From VXNE01 sp965116625 (lineage in GTDB: Bacteria > Pseudomonadota > Gammaproteobacteria > Pseudomonadales > Azotimanducaceae), in contig OZ220717.1 in NCBI GenBank assembly GCA_965116625.1, positions 744,001 to 808,000 of the forward strand: a stretch of 64,000 nt of DNA. The letters are read 5' to 3'. This document shows, one piece after another, positions 15,177 through 24,385 of this stretch. Position numbers and translations under genes: made by a program. Numbering within the stretch: position 1 is the stretch's first letter; every line of letters begins with the position of its first letter. The notes beneath the pieces were generated by a model. That model worked only from the letters and a program-made list of their open reading frames with translations. It was not told the origin of the DNA and ran no database searches.

Positions 15177-16727
15177 TCAGTCGCCGTAGCTGTGCGTCGA
15201 CTTGAACGCTTCCACGGCTTCCTTCATGTGTGCCTCGATGTCGTCGTCGAAGGCCCCCGACTCGGTGACGCCGGCCATCCACTCGCCGTGTTCGGTCCGC
15301 ATGTAAGCGAGCAGGTCGCGCTCGAAGTCGAGCACCTGGTTAACGGGCACGTCCTCCAGGTATCCCGCATTCGCCGCGTACAGGGACACGCCCATTTCCG
15401 CCACCGTCATCGGCGCGTCCTGGGGTTGCTTCATCAGTTCCTCGATGCGCTCGCCGTGTTCGAGCTGCCGCCGGGTCGCCTCGTCGAGGTCCGATGCGAA
15501 CTGCGAGAACGCGGCGAGTTCGCGGTACTGGGCCAGCGCGAGCTTGATGCCGCCGGAAATCTGCTTGATGAACGGAACCTGGGCGGAGCCGCCGACCCGG
15601 GAGACCGAGAGTCCCGGACTCATCGCCGGCCTTAAGCCGGCATTGAACCGGTCCGTCTCCAGGATAATCTGGCCGTCCGTGATGGAAATGACATTGGTGG
15701 GGATGAATGCGGAAACGTCGCCGGCCTGGGTCTCGATGATAGGCAGCGCCGTCAACGAGCCGGTCTGATCCTTCACTTCGCCGCCGGTCACCTGCTCCAC
15801 GTATTCCGCGTTGACCCGCGCCGCCCGTTCCAGGAGCCGCGAGTGCAGGTAGAAGACATCCCCGGGATACGCCTCACGGCCCGGCGGGCGGCGCAGCAGC
15901 GAGGATATCTGGCGGTACGCCCAGGCCTGTTTCGTCAGGTCGTCGTAGATCACCAGCGCGTCTTCGCCTCGGTCGCGGAAGTACTCGCCCATCGCGCAGC
16001 CGGCGTAGGCCGAGACGAATTGCATCGGGGCCGGGGCCGATGCGCTCGCCGCCACGACGATGGTGTGGTCCATGGCCCCGTTTTCGTTAAGCGTGCGCAC
16101 GATGTTCGCGATGGTCGACATCTTCTGGCCGATCGCGACATAGACGCACTTGACGTCGGAGTTCTTCTGGTTGATCACGGCGTCCACCGCGATGGCGGTC
16201 TTGCCGATCTGCCGGTCGCCGATGATCAGTTCCCGCTGCCCGCGGCCGACGGGCACCATTGCGTCGATGCACTTGATCCCCATCTGCACGGGCTGGGAGA
16301 CGGACTGGCGCGCGATGACGCCCGGCGCGACGCGTTCGATCGGCAGCGTGGCCTGCGCTTCCACGGGGCCTTTGCCGTCGATGGGATTTCCGAGAGCGTC
16401 GACCACGCGGCCAAGCAGTTCCGGGCCCACCGGGACCTCGAGAATCCGCTTCGTGCAGCGCGCCGTCATGCCTTCGGACAGGCCCTTGTAGTCGCCGAGC
16501 ACCACGACGCCGACGGAATCGCGTTCCAGGTTCAACGCCATGCCGTAAAGGCCGCCGGAGAATTCGATCATTTCGCCGTACTGCGCTTCCGCGAGCCCGT
16601 GGATGCGAATGATCCCGTCGGATACGCCGATGATGGTTCCTTCGTTCTGCGGCTGGGACGAGACGTCAAGGTTCTCGATCCGCTGCTTGATGATGTCGCT
16701 GATTTCTGAAGGATTCAGTTGCTGCAT
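15177..16727 (-). CDS. atpA: ATP synthase F1 alpha subunit
   Basis: The regulatory nucleotide-binding subunit of F1, 516 residues. The Walker A GDRQIGKTAIA is near residue 170; ALVIYDDLTKQAWAYRQISS and RRPPGREAYPGDVFYLHSRL are the standard blocks. The N-terminus MQQLNPSEISDIIKQRIE matches gammaproteobacterial AtpA. No anomalies are visible. Confidence 0.97.
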   Translation of the reverse strand: MQQLNPSEISDIIKQRIENLDVSSQPQNEGTIIGVSDGIIRIHGLAEAQYGEMIEFSGGLYGMALNLERDSVGVVVLGDYKGLSEGMTARCTKRILEVPVGPELLGRVVDALGNPIDGKGPVEAQATLPIERVAPGVIARQSVSQPVQMGIKCIDAMVPVGRGQRELIIGDRQIGKTAIAVDAVINQKNSDVKCVYVAIGQKMSTIANIVRTLNENGAMDHTIVVAASASAPAPMQFVSAYAGCAMGEYFRDRGEDALVIYDDLTKQAWAYRQISSLLRRPPGREAYPGDVFYLHSRLLERAARVNAEYVEQVTGGEVKDQTGSLTALPIIETQAGDVSAFIPTNVISITDGQIILETDRFNAGLRPAMSPGLSVSRVGGSAQVPFIKQISGGIKLALAQYRELAAFSQFASDLDEATRRQLEHGERIEELMKQPQDAPMTVAEMGVSLYAANAGYLEDVPVNQVLDFERDLLAYMRTEHGEWMAGVTESGAFDDDIEAHMKEAVEAFKSTHSYGD

Positions 16728-16766
16728 TCGGTTTGTCCTCTCGATCCGGGCGTTCGCCGCCGGTCT

Positions 16767-17312
16767 CTACGTCCTTGCCAGCGACTCGGCCAGCTTCTCC
16801 AACTTGCCCCGCACCGAGCCGTCCACGACGGTATCGCCGGCGCGAATGACGGCCCCGCCAATCAAACTTTCATCCACCGCCGTGCTGACCTCTATGTCCC
16901 GCGCGAAACGCGCTTGAAGCGCCGCGCTCAACCGCTCGATCTCCTCGCCGGTCATTGCCACGGCCGAAGTCACTTCTATGTCCAGGGTCTTTTCCGCCTC
17001 CGCCTTCAGCGCCTCGAACTGCTCGCTGATCTCACCCAGCAGGGCCAACCGCTTGCTCGATGCAAGGACCTGCACGAACCGGCGTACCGGTTCCGGGACC
17101 TCACCGAACTCCACGGTCAACAAATCAAGGAGTCCATGCGCCTTCTGCGCGTCCTCAGCGGGCGACGCGACGAAGTCCCGCAACCCCGGGTTTCGAAGCG
17201 CCTGCGACAGGAAGTCCAGCATCCGCGACCAGCGGTTCTGGTCTCGACCGTCGCTCGCGAGGTCAAACGCCGCGTTCGCATAGGGTCGCGCGAGGGTCGC
17301 TAGTTCGGCCAT
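16767..17312 (-). CDS. atpH: ATP synthase F1 delta subunit
   Basis: A 181-residue stator subunit linking F1 to the b subunits. It starts MAELATLARPYANAAFDLA, the standard delta opening, and ends with the conserved VDESLIGGAVIRAGDTVVDG segment. I started it at the ATG at 17312, seven bases after atpF; a longer opening into atpF is unlikely. Confidence 0.95.
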   Translation of the reverse strand: MAELATLARPYANAAFDLASDGRDQNRWSRMLDFLSQALRNPGLRDFVASPAEDAQKAHGLLDLLTVEFGEVPEPVRRFVQVLASSKRLALLGEISEQFEALKAEAEKTLDIEVTSAVAMTGEEIERLSAALQARFARDIEVSTAVDESLIGGAVIRAGDTVVDGSVRGKLEKLAESLART

Positions 17313-17319
17313 CGGTCGC

Positions 17320-17790
17320 TCAAAGCTCGCCCGCCAGCCGATCCAGGAGTTCGCTATGGCGACGCCGGTCGATACTGGCCGACAGGATTCTCTCAGCACC
17401 CTGCACGGCGAGCGTGGCGACCTGCGCCCGCAACGCTTCCTTGACGCGGTTGACGTCCTGTTCCATTTCCGCGGCGGCCGCCTGCTTCAGGCGTTCGCCT
17501 TCCTCTCGCGCTTCGGCTCTCGCCTGCTCGATCATCTGCGTGGCCTGTCCGCGAGCCTGGTCGACGATCTGCCGCGCCTCTTCCCGCGCTTCCCGCAACT
17601 TCGCATCCGCCCTTTCCTGGGCGAGATCAAGGTCCTTCTGCGCCTGCTCGGCGGCTTCCAGGCCATCCGCGATCGTCTTCTGCCGCTCCCGCATGGCCTG
17701 CCGGAGAAACGGCCAGATGAACCGATGGCAGAACCATACGAAGATGAGGAAAACGGCGGACTGCGCGAGGAGCGTAGCGGTGATGTTCAT
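17320..17790 (-). CDS. atpF: ATP synthase Fo b subunit
   Basis: A 156-residue peripheral stalk subunit: one N-terminal membrane helix (about residues 5-25, LLAQSAVFLIFVWFCHRFIW) followed by a long charged, alanine-rich coiled coil that dimerises and contacts delta. Position between atpE and atpH and length match the E. coli subunit. Confidence 0.95.
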   Translation of the reverse strand: MNITATLLAQSAVFLIFVWFCHRFIWPFLRQAMRERQKTIADGLEAAEQAQKDLDLAQERADAKLREAREEARQIVDQARGQATQMIEQARAEAREEGERLKQAAAAEMEQDVNRVKEALRAQVATLAVQGAERILSASIDRRRHSELLDRLAGEL

Positions 17791-17835
17791 CTGCCTTGCC
17801 TCTCCTTACCCTTGTCGGGCACGTTGCTGCGGCGG

Positions 17836-18072
17836 CTAGCCGCCGACCGCAAATATCACGTACAGGCCGATACCCACTGCGATCATCGGCACCGCGTCCA
17901 CGAGGCCAAGCACGATGAAGAGCTGGGTTCGGAGCATCGGCAGGAGTTCCGGCTGGCGCGCGACGCCCTCCAGAAACTTGCCGCCCAGAACTCCCACGCC
18001 GATGGCGGCGCCGACCGCGCCAAGCCCCATCATCACGCCGCCCGCGACATACAAAAGAACCGCTAGTTCCAC
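17836..18072 (-). CDS. atpE: ATP synthase Fo c subunit
   Basis: A 78-residue hairpin of two membrane helices forming the rotor ring. The loop carries ARQPELLP and the ion-binding carboxylate is Asp59 in GLVDAVPMIAVG. The surrounding residues follow the H+-type pattern of E. coli, without the extra polar ligands of Na+-dependent rings, so proton coupling is inferred. Confidence 0.96.
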   Translation of the reverse strand: MELAVLLYVAGGVMMGLGAVGAAIGVGVLGGKFLEGVARQPELLPMLRTQLFIVLGLVDAVPMIAVGIGLYVIFAVGG

Positions 18073-18142
18073 GATTTAGACACTCCTTACTACGCCTTTC
18101 GGCCGTTGACTGTTGTTTGCACCGTTTTGCCCTTGCATTCGC

Positions 18143-18979
18143 TCAGTGTTCCTCCTCGACCTCGTACGCCTGCGCCAGGTAGACGACCGTCAAGACCGCG
18201 AATATGAATGCCTGCAGGATGATGATCAGCACATGGAACACCGCCCAGGCCCACTGCAGCACGCCGCCGAAAACGCCGATCATCCAGCCCGAGTACATGA
18301 GCGCAATCAGGATGAAGATCATCTCGCCCGCATAGAGGTTGCCGAACAGCCGCAAGCCCAGCGACAGGGGCTTCGCCAGCAGCGTGACCCCCTCGAGGAT
18401 GAAGTTGACCGGCGCCAGGATTTTCGGGAAGGGGTGAAAGGCCAGTTCCTTCAGGAAACCCACCGGGCCTTTCTGGCGAATGCTGTAGAAGAGGATGAGG
18501 GCGAAAACGGTGAGCGCCATTCCCATGGTCACGTTCGGGTCCGTGGTCGGCACCACCTTCATGAAGGGGACCCCGAGCGCGTGGGCGAGTTGCGGGATCC
18601 AGTCCACCGGGACGAGATCCATCAGGTTCATGAGAAAGACCCACACGAATATCGTCAGCGCAAGTGGCGCGATCAGTTCATTGCGGTGACTGAAAATGGA
18701 CGACACGGTGTCGTCGATGAAGTCCACGAGCATCTCTACCGCATTCTGCAGCCGTCCGGGTACACCCGCGGTAGCCCGGCTCGCCGCGATCCGGAAGACG
18801 ATGCAGAACAGAAGCCCCAGGGCGACAGCCCATCCCATCGAGTCGACGTTGATGGCGACGAAGCCCATGTCCGCCGCCTCCTGCGCATTGGCCGCGAAGC
18901 CCCACGTACCGTCGGGATGCCGACCGTAGGTGAGGTTCGTCAGGTGGTGCTGAATGTATTCGCCTGAGCTTTCGGCCAT
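18143..18979 (-). CDS. atpB: ATP synthase Fo a subunit
   Basis: A 278-residue membrane subunit holding the two proton half-channels. It includes FVWVFLMNLMDLVPVDWIPQ and the helix around LSLGLRLFGNLYAGEMIFIL, with the essential arginine in GLRLFGNLYAGE. The end of the protein holds the paired helices YSGWMIGVFGGVLQWAWAVF and LIIILQAFIFAVLTVVYLAQA. It is the first subunit gene after atpI. Confidence 0.96.
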   Translation of the reverse strand: MAESSGEYIQHHLTNLTYGRHPDGTWGFAANAQEAADMGFVAINVDSMGWAVALGLLFCIVFRIAASRATAGVPGRLQNAVEMLVDFIDDTVSSIFSHRNELIAPLALTIFVWVFLMNLMDLVPVDWIPQLAHALGVPFMKVVPTTDPNVTMGMALTVFALILFYSIRQKGPVGFLKELAFHPFPKILAPVNFILEGVTLLAKPLSLGLRLFGNLYAGEMIFILIALMYSGWMIGVFGGVLQWAWAVFHVLIIILQAFIFAVLTVVYLAQAYEVEEEH

Positions 18980-19078
18980 GTCACTCGCGTTGCGTCAAGC
19001 CTGATCTTCGTGTTCCGTCGGAGCGCTTCCCTGATCGCTCCTCATCCTTGTCATTTCCGGCTTGTCGGCCGGCCCCCT

Positions 19079-19450
19079 TTACGTCCGCCCGCCAACCCAA
19101 GGCATTACCGGGGCGATCATCTGCACCATGATCGCGACCGTCAGCGCGGCAAAAAACCCCAGCGGCTCTATCGTGGCCAAGGCAAAAGCCGCCGCCATCA
19201 GGACCGCGGTCAGCAACCACTTGAACGCGCCATGGCCAACCAATCGCCTGGCCTCGCGCAATCGCGCATCGTCGCCGTCAAGAGACAACCGCCTCGATGC
19301 GCCGAAGGCAAACACTGCATTCGGCAGCGCGATCACCGTTCCTCCAAGTAGCGCAGAGACCACTTGGTGAACACCACTAAACGACATCAACAGGCACACC
19401 GCCCCGACGGCGGCGATTTGAAGACCCACGATGCGAAACGGCGCCGCCAT
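19079..19450 (-). CDS. atpI: ATP synthase accessory subunit AtpI
   Basis: A roughly 123-residue protein with four hydrophobic helices and the GGTVIALPNAVFAF segment typical of gammaproteobacterial AtpI, which helps c-ring assembly. The ATG at 19450 is preceded directly by an in-frame GTG (19453) that could also serve; no clear ribosome binding site separates them. It heads the atp operon downstream of parB. Confidence 0.88.
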   Translation of the reverse strand: MAAPFRIVGLQIAAVGAVCLLMSFSGVHQVVSALLGGTVIALPNAVFAFGASRRLSLDGDDARLREARRLVGHGAFKWLLTAVLMAAAFALATIEPLGFFAALTVAIMVQMIAPVMPWVGGRT

Positions 19451-19580
19451 CACCTATGCGCTAACGGCCCCGGGGGTGCGCGACGGGAGCGCATTATACG
19501 TATGCAAACGTGCGATGGAAGCGCCTCGCCCGACGGGCGGGCAGAACTTGCGGAATTGCGCCGTTCTGCGGCACGGCCTG

Positions 19581-20438
19581 CTAGCGCAGATGCTCCAGGA
19601 TGCCGTCGAGTTCGTCGAGGTTGGTGTATGAAATGACTACCCGGCCCCTGCCCTTCGCGGTATGCGAAATGGCTACCCGCGCGCCGAGTCTGTCGGACAA
19701 CTCCCGTTCGAGCCGCACCGTGTCGGGGTCGCGCGCCCGCGTCGTCGTCGACGCCGCTTCTCCCGCCTGTGCCCGGCGTGCCAGCGCTTCCGTCTGGCGG
19801 ACCGACAGTCCCTTTTCCGCCGCCAGCCGAGCGATGCGTGCCTGCGGCACTTCATCCAGGGGCAGCAGTGCGCGGGCGTGACCCATTTCGATATCCCCGG
19901 ATTGCAGCAATTCACGCGCGACCTCGCCGAGATCGAGCAGGCGCAGGAGATTGGAGACGGCCGGCCGCGACTTGCCCACGGCTGCGGCCGCGTCTTCATG
20001 CGTCATGCCGAACTCGTCCAGCAAACGGCGCAACCCTTCGGCCTCCTCGAGCGGCGTCAGTGCTTCGCGCTGGATATTCTCGATGAGCGCCATGGCCATG
20101 GCTTCGCTGTCATCCACGTCCCGGACAATCGCGGCGATCCGGCCCAATCCCGCCTTCTGCGCGGCGCGCCAGCGCCGCTCTCCGGCGATCAGTTCGTAGC
20201 CGCCCCCGGGGCGGGGACGCACCACGATGGGCTGCATCAACCCCTGGGATTCGATGGACGCAGCGAGTTCCTCGATACCCTCGTCCGCGATGTGCATGCG
20301 GGGTTGATGCGGGCTCCGGAACACTTCTTCGATGCCCACTTCATCGAGACCGGGCACCGGCGCGGCGGTTGCCTCGGACCCGGGGCTGCCCAGCATCGCC
20401 TCCAATCCGCGTCCGAGACGCCTTCTTCTTTCCACCAT
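19581..20438 (-). CDS. parB: Chromosome-partitioning protein ParB
   Basis: ParB is the CTP-dependent clamp that loads at parS and recruits SMC. The 285-residue protein has the N-terminal nucleotide domain with SPHQPRMHI and GERRWRAAQKAG (GERRxRA motif, near residue 91), the central helix-turn-helix MTHEDAAAAVGKSRPAVSNL, and a C-terminal dimerisation domain ending GRVVISYTNLDELDGILEHL. Its partner parA, normally directly upstream, is about 17.7 kb away at 38.2-38.9 kb, with foreign-looking genes in between. Two parS sites lie in recF. Confidence 0.96.
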   Translation of the reverse strand: MVERRRRLGRGLEAMLGSPGSEATAAPVPGLDEVGIEEVFRSPHQPRMHIADEGIEELAASIESQGLMQPIVVRPRPGGGYELIAGERRWRAAQKAGLGRIAAIVRDVDDSEAMAMALIENIQREALTPLEEAEGLRRLLDEFGMTHEDAAAAVGKSRPAVSNLLRLLDLGEVARELLQSGDIEMGHARALLPLDEVPQARIARLAAEKGLSVRQTEALARRAQAGEAASTTTRARDPDTVRLERELSDRLGARVAISHTAKGRGRVVISYTNLDELDGILEHLR

Positions 20439-20572
20439 CTCAGGCTGGCGCCTGCATCCCGCGCCGCAGTCCCGGCCTCAAGAGCCGATCATACACGCTC
20501 ATCGCTCGCCGTTGCCCTCGCCACACGGTCCATATTGCTCCTCGCGCTCCCTTGAATGATGATTGCCAACGC

Positions 20573-23500
20573 ATGGCTTACCGTTACCTCTTTCCCTTCG
20601 TTGCCTGTCTCGTCATCGGCGGCTGTGGCGGTGGTGGCGGCTCGCCACCACCCCCACCCCCACCGCCGCCGCCTCCTCCGCCACCGCCACCTCCACCGCC
20701 GCCCCCGGAGATTGTCTTCGTGCAGGTCGAGGACGCGGGTCTCGACAGGCCATACAGGGCGGAGTTCGACGACCTTTCCGTACCGGAACGTTTCAGCGGC
20801 GGAATAGCCGCGGGCGACTACGACGGGGACGGGGACATCGACCTCTACGCAGTAGGCGGCGACCTGGACCCCAACAGCCTGTACGAGAACCAGGGCGACG
20901 GGACCTTCCTCGACACCACCGAGGAAATGACCCCGGTCATCACCCATAAAGGCAGCGGTCCAGCGTTCGGCGACATCGATGGCGACGGCGACCTCGACCT
21001 GTTTCTCGGCGCCGTGGAAGGGGGGCGCTACTACGTGCTCGAGAACCGCGATGGCACCTTCTTCGATGAAACCAGCGGATCGGGCATCGAACTGAACGCT
21101 TCCAACACGGTTTCCGCCACGTTCTTCGACTACGACAGCGATGGCTATCTCGACCTGTTCCTGTCGCACTGGGGCGTTGACCGGGAAGCGGGCGAGGATA
21201 CGGAGACCGTCTGGCGCAACAGGGGCGACGGCACGTTCACGAGCGCGAGCCTCGAGACAGGCATCGCCGCAGGACTCCTCGAAGGCGACACGGACTTATC
21301 CTTCACGCCGAACCTCGCCGACATCGACAACGACGGCGACGGGGATCTCCTCGTGACCGGGGACGAAGGGACGAGCCAGGTGTTCCTCAACGACGGGGAC
21401 GGCAGCTTCGTCAAGTCCACCGACCGGGATGTCATCGTCGACCAGGCCGGGTCGGGCGCGGCCGTTTTCGACTACGACAACGACGGCGACCTGGACTGGT
21501 TCGTGTCGTCAAACCACATCGCCGGCGGTGACCGCACGGGAAACCGTCTCTACCGCAACACCGGATCCGGTGAGTTCGAAGACGCCACCGAGGCCGCCAA
21601 CGTCGCCGATGGCGGCTGGGGATGGGGAACCTGCGCGGCCGACTTCGACAACGACGGCAACCTCGACATCTTCCAGGTCAACGGCTGGGGCGAGGACTCC
21701 GGAACGGTCTTTCGCGACATCCCGGTACGCTTCTTCTATTCCGAGGGCGACGGAACCTTCGAAGAGCGGGCGGCCGATTTCGGGCTCGAAGACGCGGGGC
21801 AGGGTCGGGGCGTCGCGTGCTTCGACGCCGAACGCGACGGCGACGTCGATATCGTCCTCACCAATGCCAGCACGGACCACATCGTCTACTACCGCAACGA
21901 TACCGAGAACGATAACCACTACCTTACCGTCAAGGTCACGGCGCTGGGGGCGAACACATCCGGCGTGGGTGCCCTGGTCGAAGCAAGGACATCCGACGGC
22001 ACGCAGATTCGCACGGTCGGCGGAACCAGCAACTACGCCTCGCACGATCCCCTCGAAGCGCATTTCGGCCTGGGCGAAGAGACGACGGTCGACATCCGGG
22101 TGGTCTGGCCCGACGGCGAAGTCAGCCGCGAGAACGACGTGGAGGCCGACCAGGTCGTCACGCTCGAGCAACCCCAGCCGCAACTGCGGCTGGGCGTCCG
22201 CCAGGGCAGAGGCGCCGGCTTCTACGTCGAGGGCGAAGCGGTCGAGGTTCGGGCCCTGCAACCCATTGCGGGCTACCACTTCAGCCACTGGTCGAGCACC
22301 GGCGGCGGCACCTTTGGAGATGTCTTTTCCGCCGAGACGGCATTTACCATGCCGGCCGACAGCGTCAGCGTTACTGCGCACTACGTCCCGGGCGTAGCTC
22401 CGGACCAGGACGCATCGGTGGCACGGCGCTGGAACGAGGCGCTGCTCGCATCGATCCGAAACGACTTTGCGCGCCCCGTCGTGCACGCCCGCAACCTGTT
22501 CCACGTGTCCGCCGCCATGTACGACACCTGGACGGCATACGGAGATGTCGCAGTTCCCTGGCTGCTGGACCGCACGAGGGCTGGCGAGACGTGCGAGTTC
22601 GAACCCGCGGCGCTTGCCGTTCCCGACGATCCCGAAGCATTGAAAGCAGCCCGCGAGGAGGCCATGAGCTTCGCCGCGTATCGCCTGATCGAGCATCGCT
22701 TCACGCGCGCGCCGGTGTCGGGACAGCGCCGGATCACGCGGGATATCGAGGCGCTCATGGGTTACCTGGCGCTGCGTCTCGACTTCGATCCCAATAACGA
22801 CTCCGCCGACTACGCGTCCGGATCGCCGGGAGCCCTGGGCAACCACGTCGCCCAGTGCTACATCGACTTCGGCATGGCGGACGGCGCCAACGAGGCCGAC
22901 GACTATGCCAACACCGCCTACATGCCCGTGAATCCTCCGCTCGAACCGCACCTGCCCGGCAATCCCGACATCGTCGACCTGAACCGCTGGCAACCCCTGT
23001 CCTTGCGGGAGTTCATCGACCAGTCGGGCAACGTCGTCACCGGGACGATCGATCACCTTGGTCCGGAATGGGGACAAGTGGTGCCGTTCGCGCTCTCGGA
23101 GCAGGACCTCAAGCTCTACCAGCGACCGGGCGAGACGTTCGACTACTGGGTGTATCACGACCCCGGACCCCCGCCCACCATCGACGGCACGCTCTCGGAC
23201 AACTACAAGTGGACCCACTCCCTCGTGGCCATCTGGTCGAGTCACCTCGACCCGGACGGACCGGACGATGCTGAATGCGAGCAAGGTTCAACCGACCCCG
23301 TCTGCAGGGGGGCACAACGCATCGACATCTCCCCGGCGAGCCTCGGCAACATACCGGTCGAGTCCTATCCCACCGCGTTCGAAGACTACCCGGCGTTCTT
23401 CAGGACCAACGAGGGGGGCGACCCCGGCGTCGGTTACGACGTCAATCCCGCCACCGGCCAACCGTACGAGCCGCAAATGGTGCCCCTGGGCGATTACGCG

Positions 23501-24355
23501 CGCGTGCTGGCGGAATTCTGGGCGGACGGCCCGGACTCCGAGACGCCGCCCGGCCACTGGTTCGTCATCCTGAACGAGGTCAACGACCACCCGCTCCTCG
23601 AACGGCGATTCGCCGGGGGCGGGCCGGAACTCACGCTGCTGGAGTGGGACATCAAGGCCTACTTCATGATGGGCGGCGCCATGCACGACGCGGCTATCGC
23701 CGCCTGGGGCATCAAGGGCTGGTATGACTACATCCGTCCCATTTCCGCGATCAGGGCCATGGCGGATCGGGGACAGAGCAGCGATGCCAACCTTGCGTCC
23801 TACGACGTGGACGGCATTCCACTATCCGATGGCTATGTGGAACTCGTGGAGGACGGCGACGACCTGGCGGGGAGTGACGGCGAGCACGTTGGCAGGATCA
23901 AGCTGCTGGCGTGGCGAGGACCGGACCATATCTCGAATCCCAGGGTCGACGCGGCCGGCGTGGGATGGATCCTGGCGGAGAACTGGTGGCCCTACCAGCG
24001 TCCGAGTTTCGTGACGCCGCCGTTCGCCGGTTACGTTTCCGGGCACTCGACCTACTCCCGCACGGCGGCGGAATTGATGACCGCGCTCACCGGCAATGCC
24101 TACTTCCCGGGAGGAATGAGCGGCTTTGAAATCGTCGCCAACGAGTTCCTCGTCTTCGAGGACGGGCCGAGCGTGGACATGGTCCTGCAGTGGGCGACGT
24201 ACCGGGACGCCTCCGACCAGACCAGCCTGTCGCGCATCTGGGGCGGCATCCATCCGCCTGCGGACGACATTCCCGGCCGCCTGATTGGCCTCAAGCTGGG
24301 GCCGGCGGCATTCGAGCTGGCGCTGGACTACTTCAACGGCACGGTCGAGCCCTGA
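20573..24355 (+). CDS. Lipoprotein fusing FG-GAP/UnbV propeller and vanadium haloperoxidase domains
   Basis: A 1260-residue exported protein. A lipobox VIGGC anchors it at Cys18; five glycines and 21 consecutive prolines (residues 25-45) form a rigid stalk. Residues about 55-500 hold repeated Ca2+-type DxDxDGxxD FG-GAP blades, ending in a UnbV/ASPIC segment (VWPDGEVS, near 515). A Bacterial-repeat-like module (HWSSTGGGTF) follows at about 540-605. The last 650 residues are a vanadium-dependent haloperoxidase-like domain with every vanadate ligand in place: Lys1048-x6-Arg1055, Ser1156-Gly-His1158, Arg1221-x5-His1227. Such enzymes oxidise halides with H2O2; a phosphatase activity of the same fold is possible. 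I started at the ATG before the signal peptide. It is divergent from parB and convergent with an LRR lipoprotein. Confidence 0.85.
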   Translation: MAYRYLFPFVACLVIGGCGGGGGSPPPPPPPPPPPPPPPPPPPPPEIVFVQVEDAGLDRPYRAEFDDLSVPERFSGGIAAGDYDGDGDIDLYAVGGDLDPNSLYENQGDGTFLDTTEEMTPVITHKGSGPAFGDIDGDGDLDLFLGAVEGGRYYVLENRDGTFFDETSGSGIELNASNTVSATFFDYDSDGYLDLFLSHWGVDREAGEDTETVWRNRGDGTFTSASLETGIAAGLLEGDTDLSFTPNLADIDNDGDGDLLVTGDEGTSQVFLNDGDGSFVKSTDRDVIVDQAGSGAAVFDYDNDGDLDWFVSSNHIAGGDRTGNRLYRNTGSGEFEDATEAANVADGGWGWGTCAADFDNDGNLDIFQVNGWGEDSGTVFRDIPVRFFYSEGDGTFEERAADFGLEDAGQGRGVACFDAERDGDVDIVLTNASTDHIVYYRNDTENDNHYLTVKVTALGANTSGVGALVEARTSDGTQIRTVGGTSNYASHDPLEAHFGLGEETTVDIRVVWPDGEVSRENDVEADQVVTLEQPQPQLRLGVRQGRGAGFYVEGEAVEVRALQPIAGYHFSHWSSTGGGTFGDVFSAETAFTMPADSVSVTAHYVPGVAPDQDASVARRWNEALLASIRNDFARPVVHARNLFHVSAAMYDTWTAYGDVAVPWLLDRTRAGETCEFEPAALAVPDDPEALKAAREEAMSFAAYRLIEHRFTRAPVSGQRRITRDIEALMGYLALRLDFDPNNDSADYASGSPGALGNHVAQCYIDFGMADGANEADDYANTAYMPVNPPLEPHLPGNPDIVDLNRWQPLSLREFIDQSGNVVTGTIDHLGPEWGQVVPFALSEQDLKLYQRPGETFDYWVYHDPGPPPTIDGTLSDNYKWTHSLVAIWSSHLDPDGPDDAECEQGSTDPVCRGAQRIDISPASLGNIPVESYPTAFEDYPAFFRTNEGGDPGVGYDVNPATGQPYEPQMVPLGDYARVLAEFWADGPDSETPPGHWFVILNEVNDHPLLERRFAGGGPELTLLEWDIKAYFMMGGAMHDAAIAAWGIKGWYDYIRPISAIRAMADRGQSSDANLASYDVDGIPLSDGYVELVEDGDDLAGSDGEHVGRIKLLAWRGPDHISNPRVDAAGVGWILAENWWPYQRPSFVTPPFAGYVSGHSTYSRTAAELMTALTGNAYFPGGMSGFEIVANEFLVFEDGPSVDMVLQWATYRDASDQTSLSRIWGGIHPPADDIPGRLIGLKLGPAAFELALDYFNGTVEP

Positions 24356-24385
24356 TCGTTCACGCAGCTTTCCACCCCGCTCGGG

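Noticed and set aside
20642..20710. C-rich tract as a phase-variable simple repeat
   Set aside because: Codons are mixed and there is no homopolymer or exact short-unit run long enough to slip readily.
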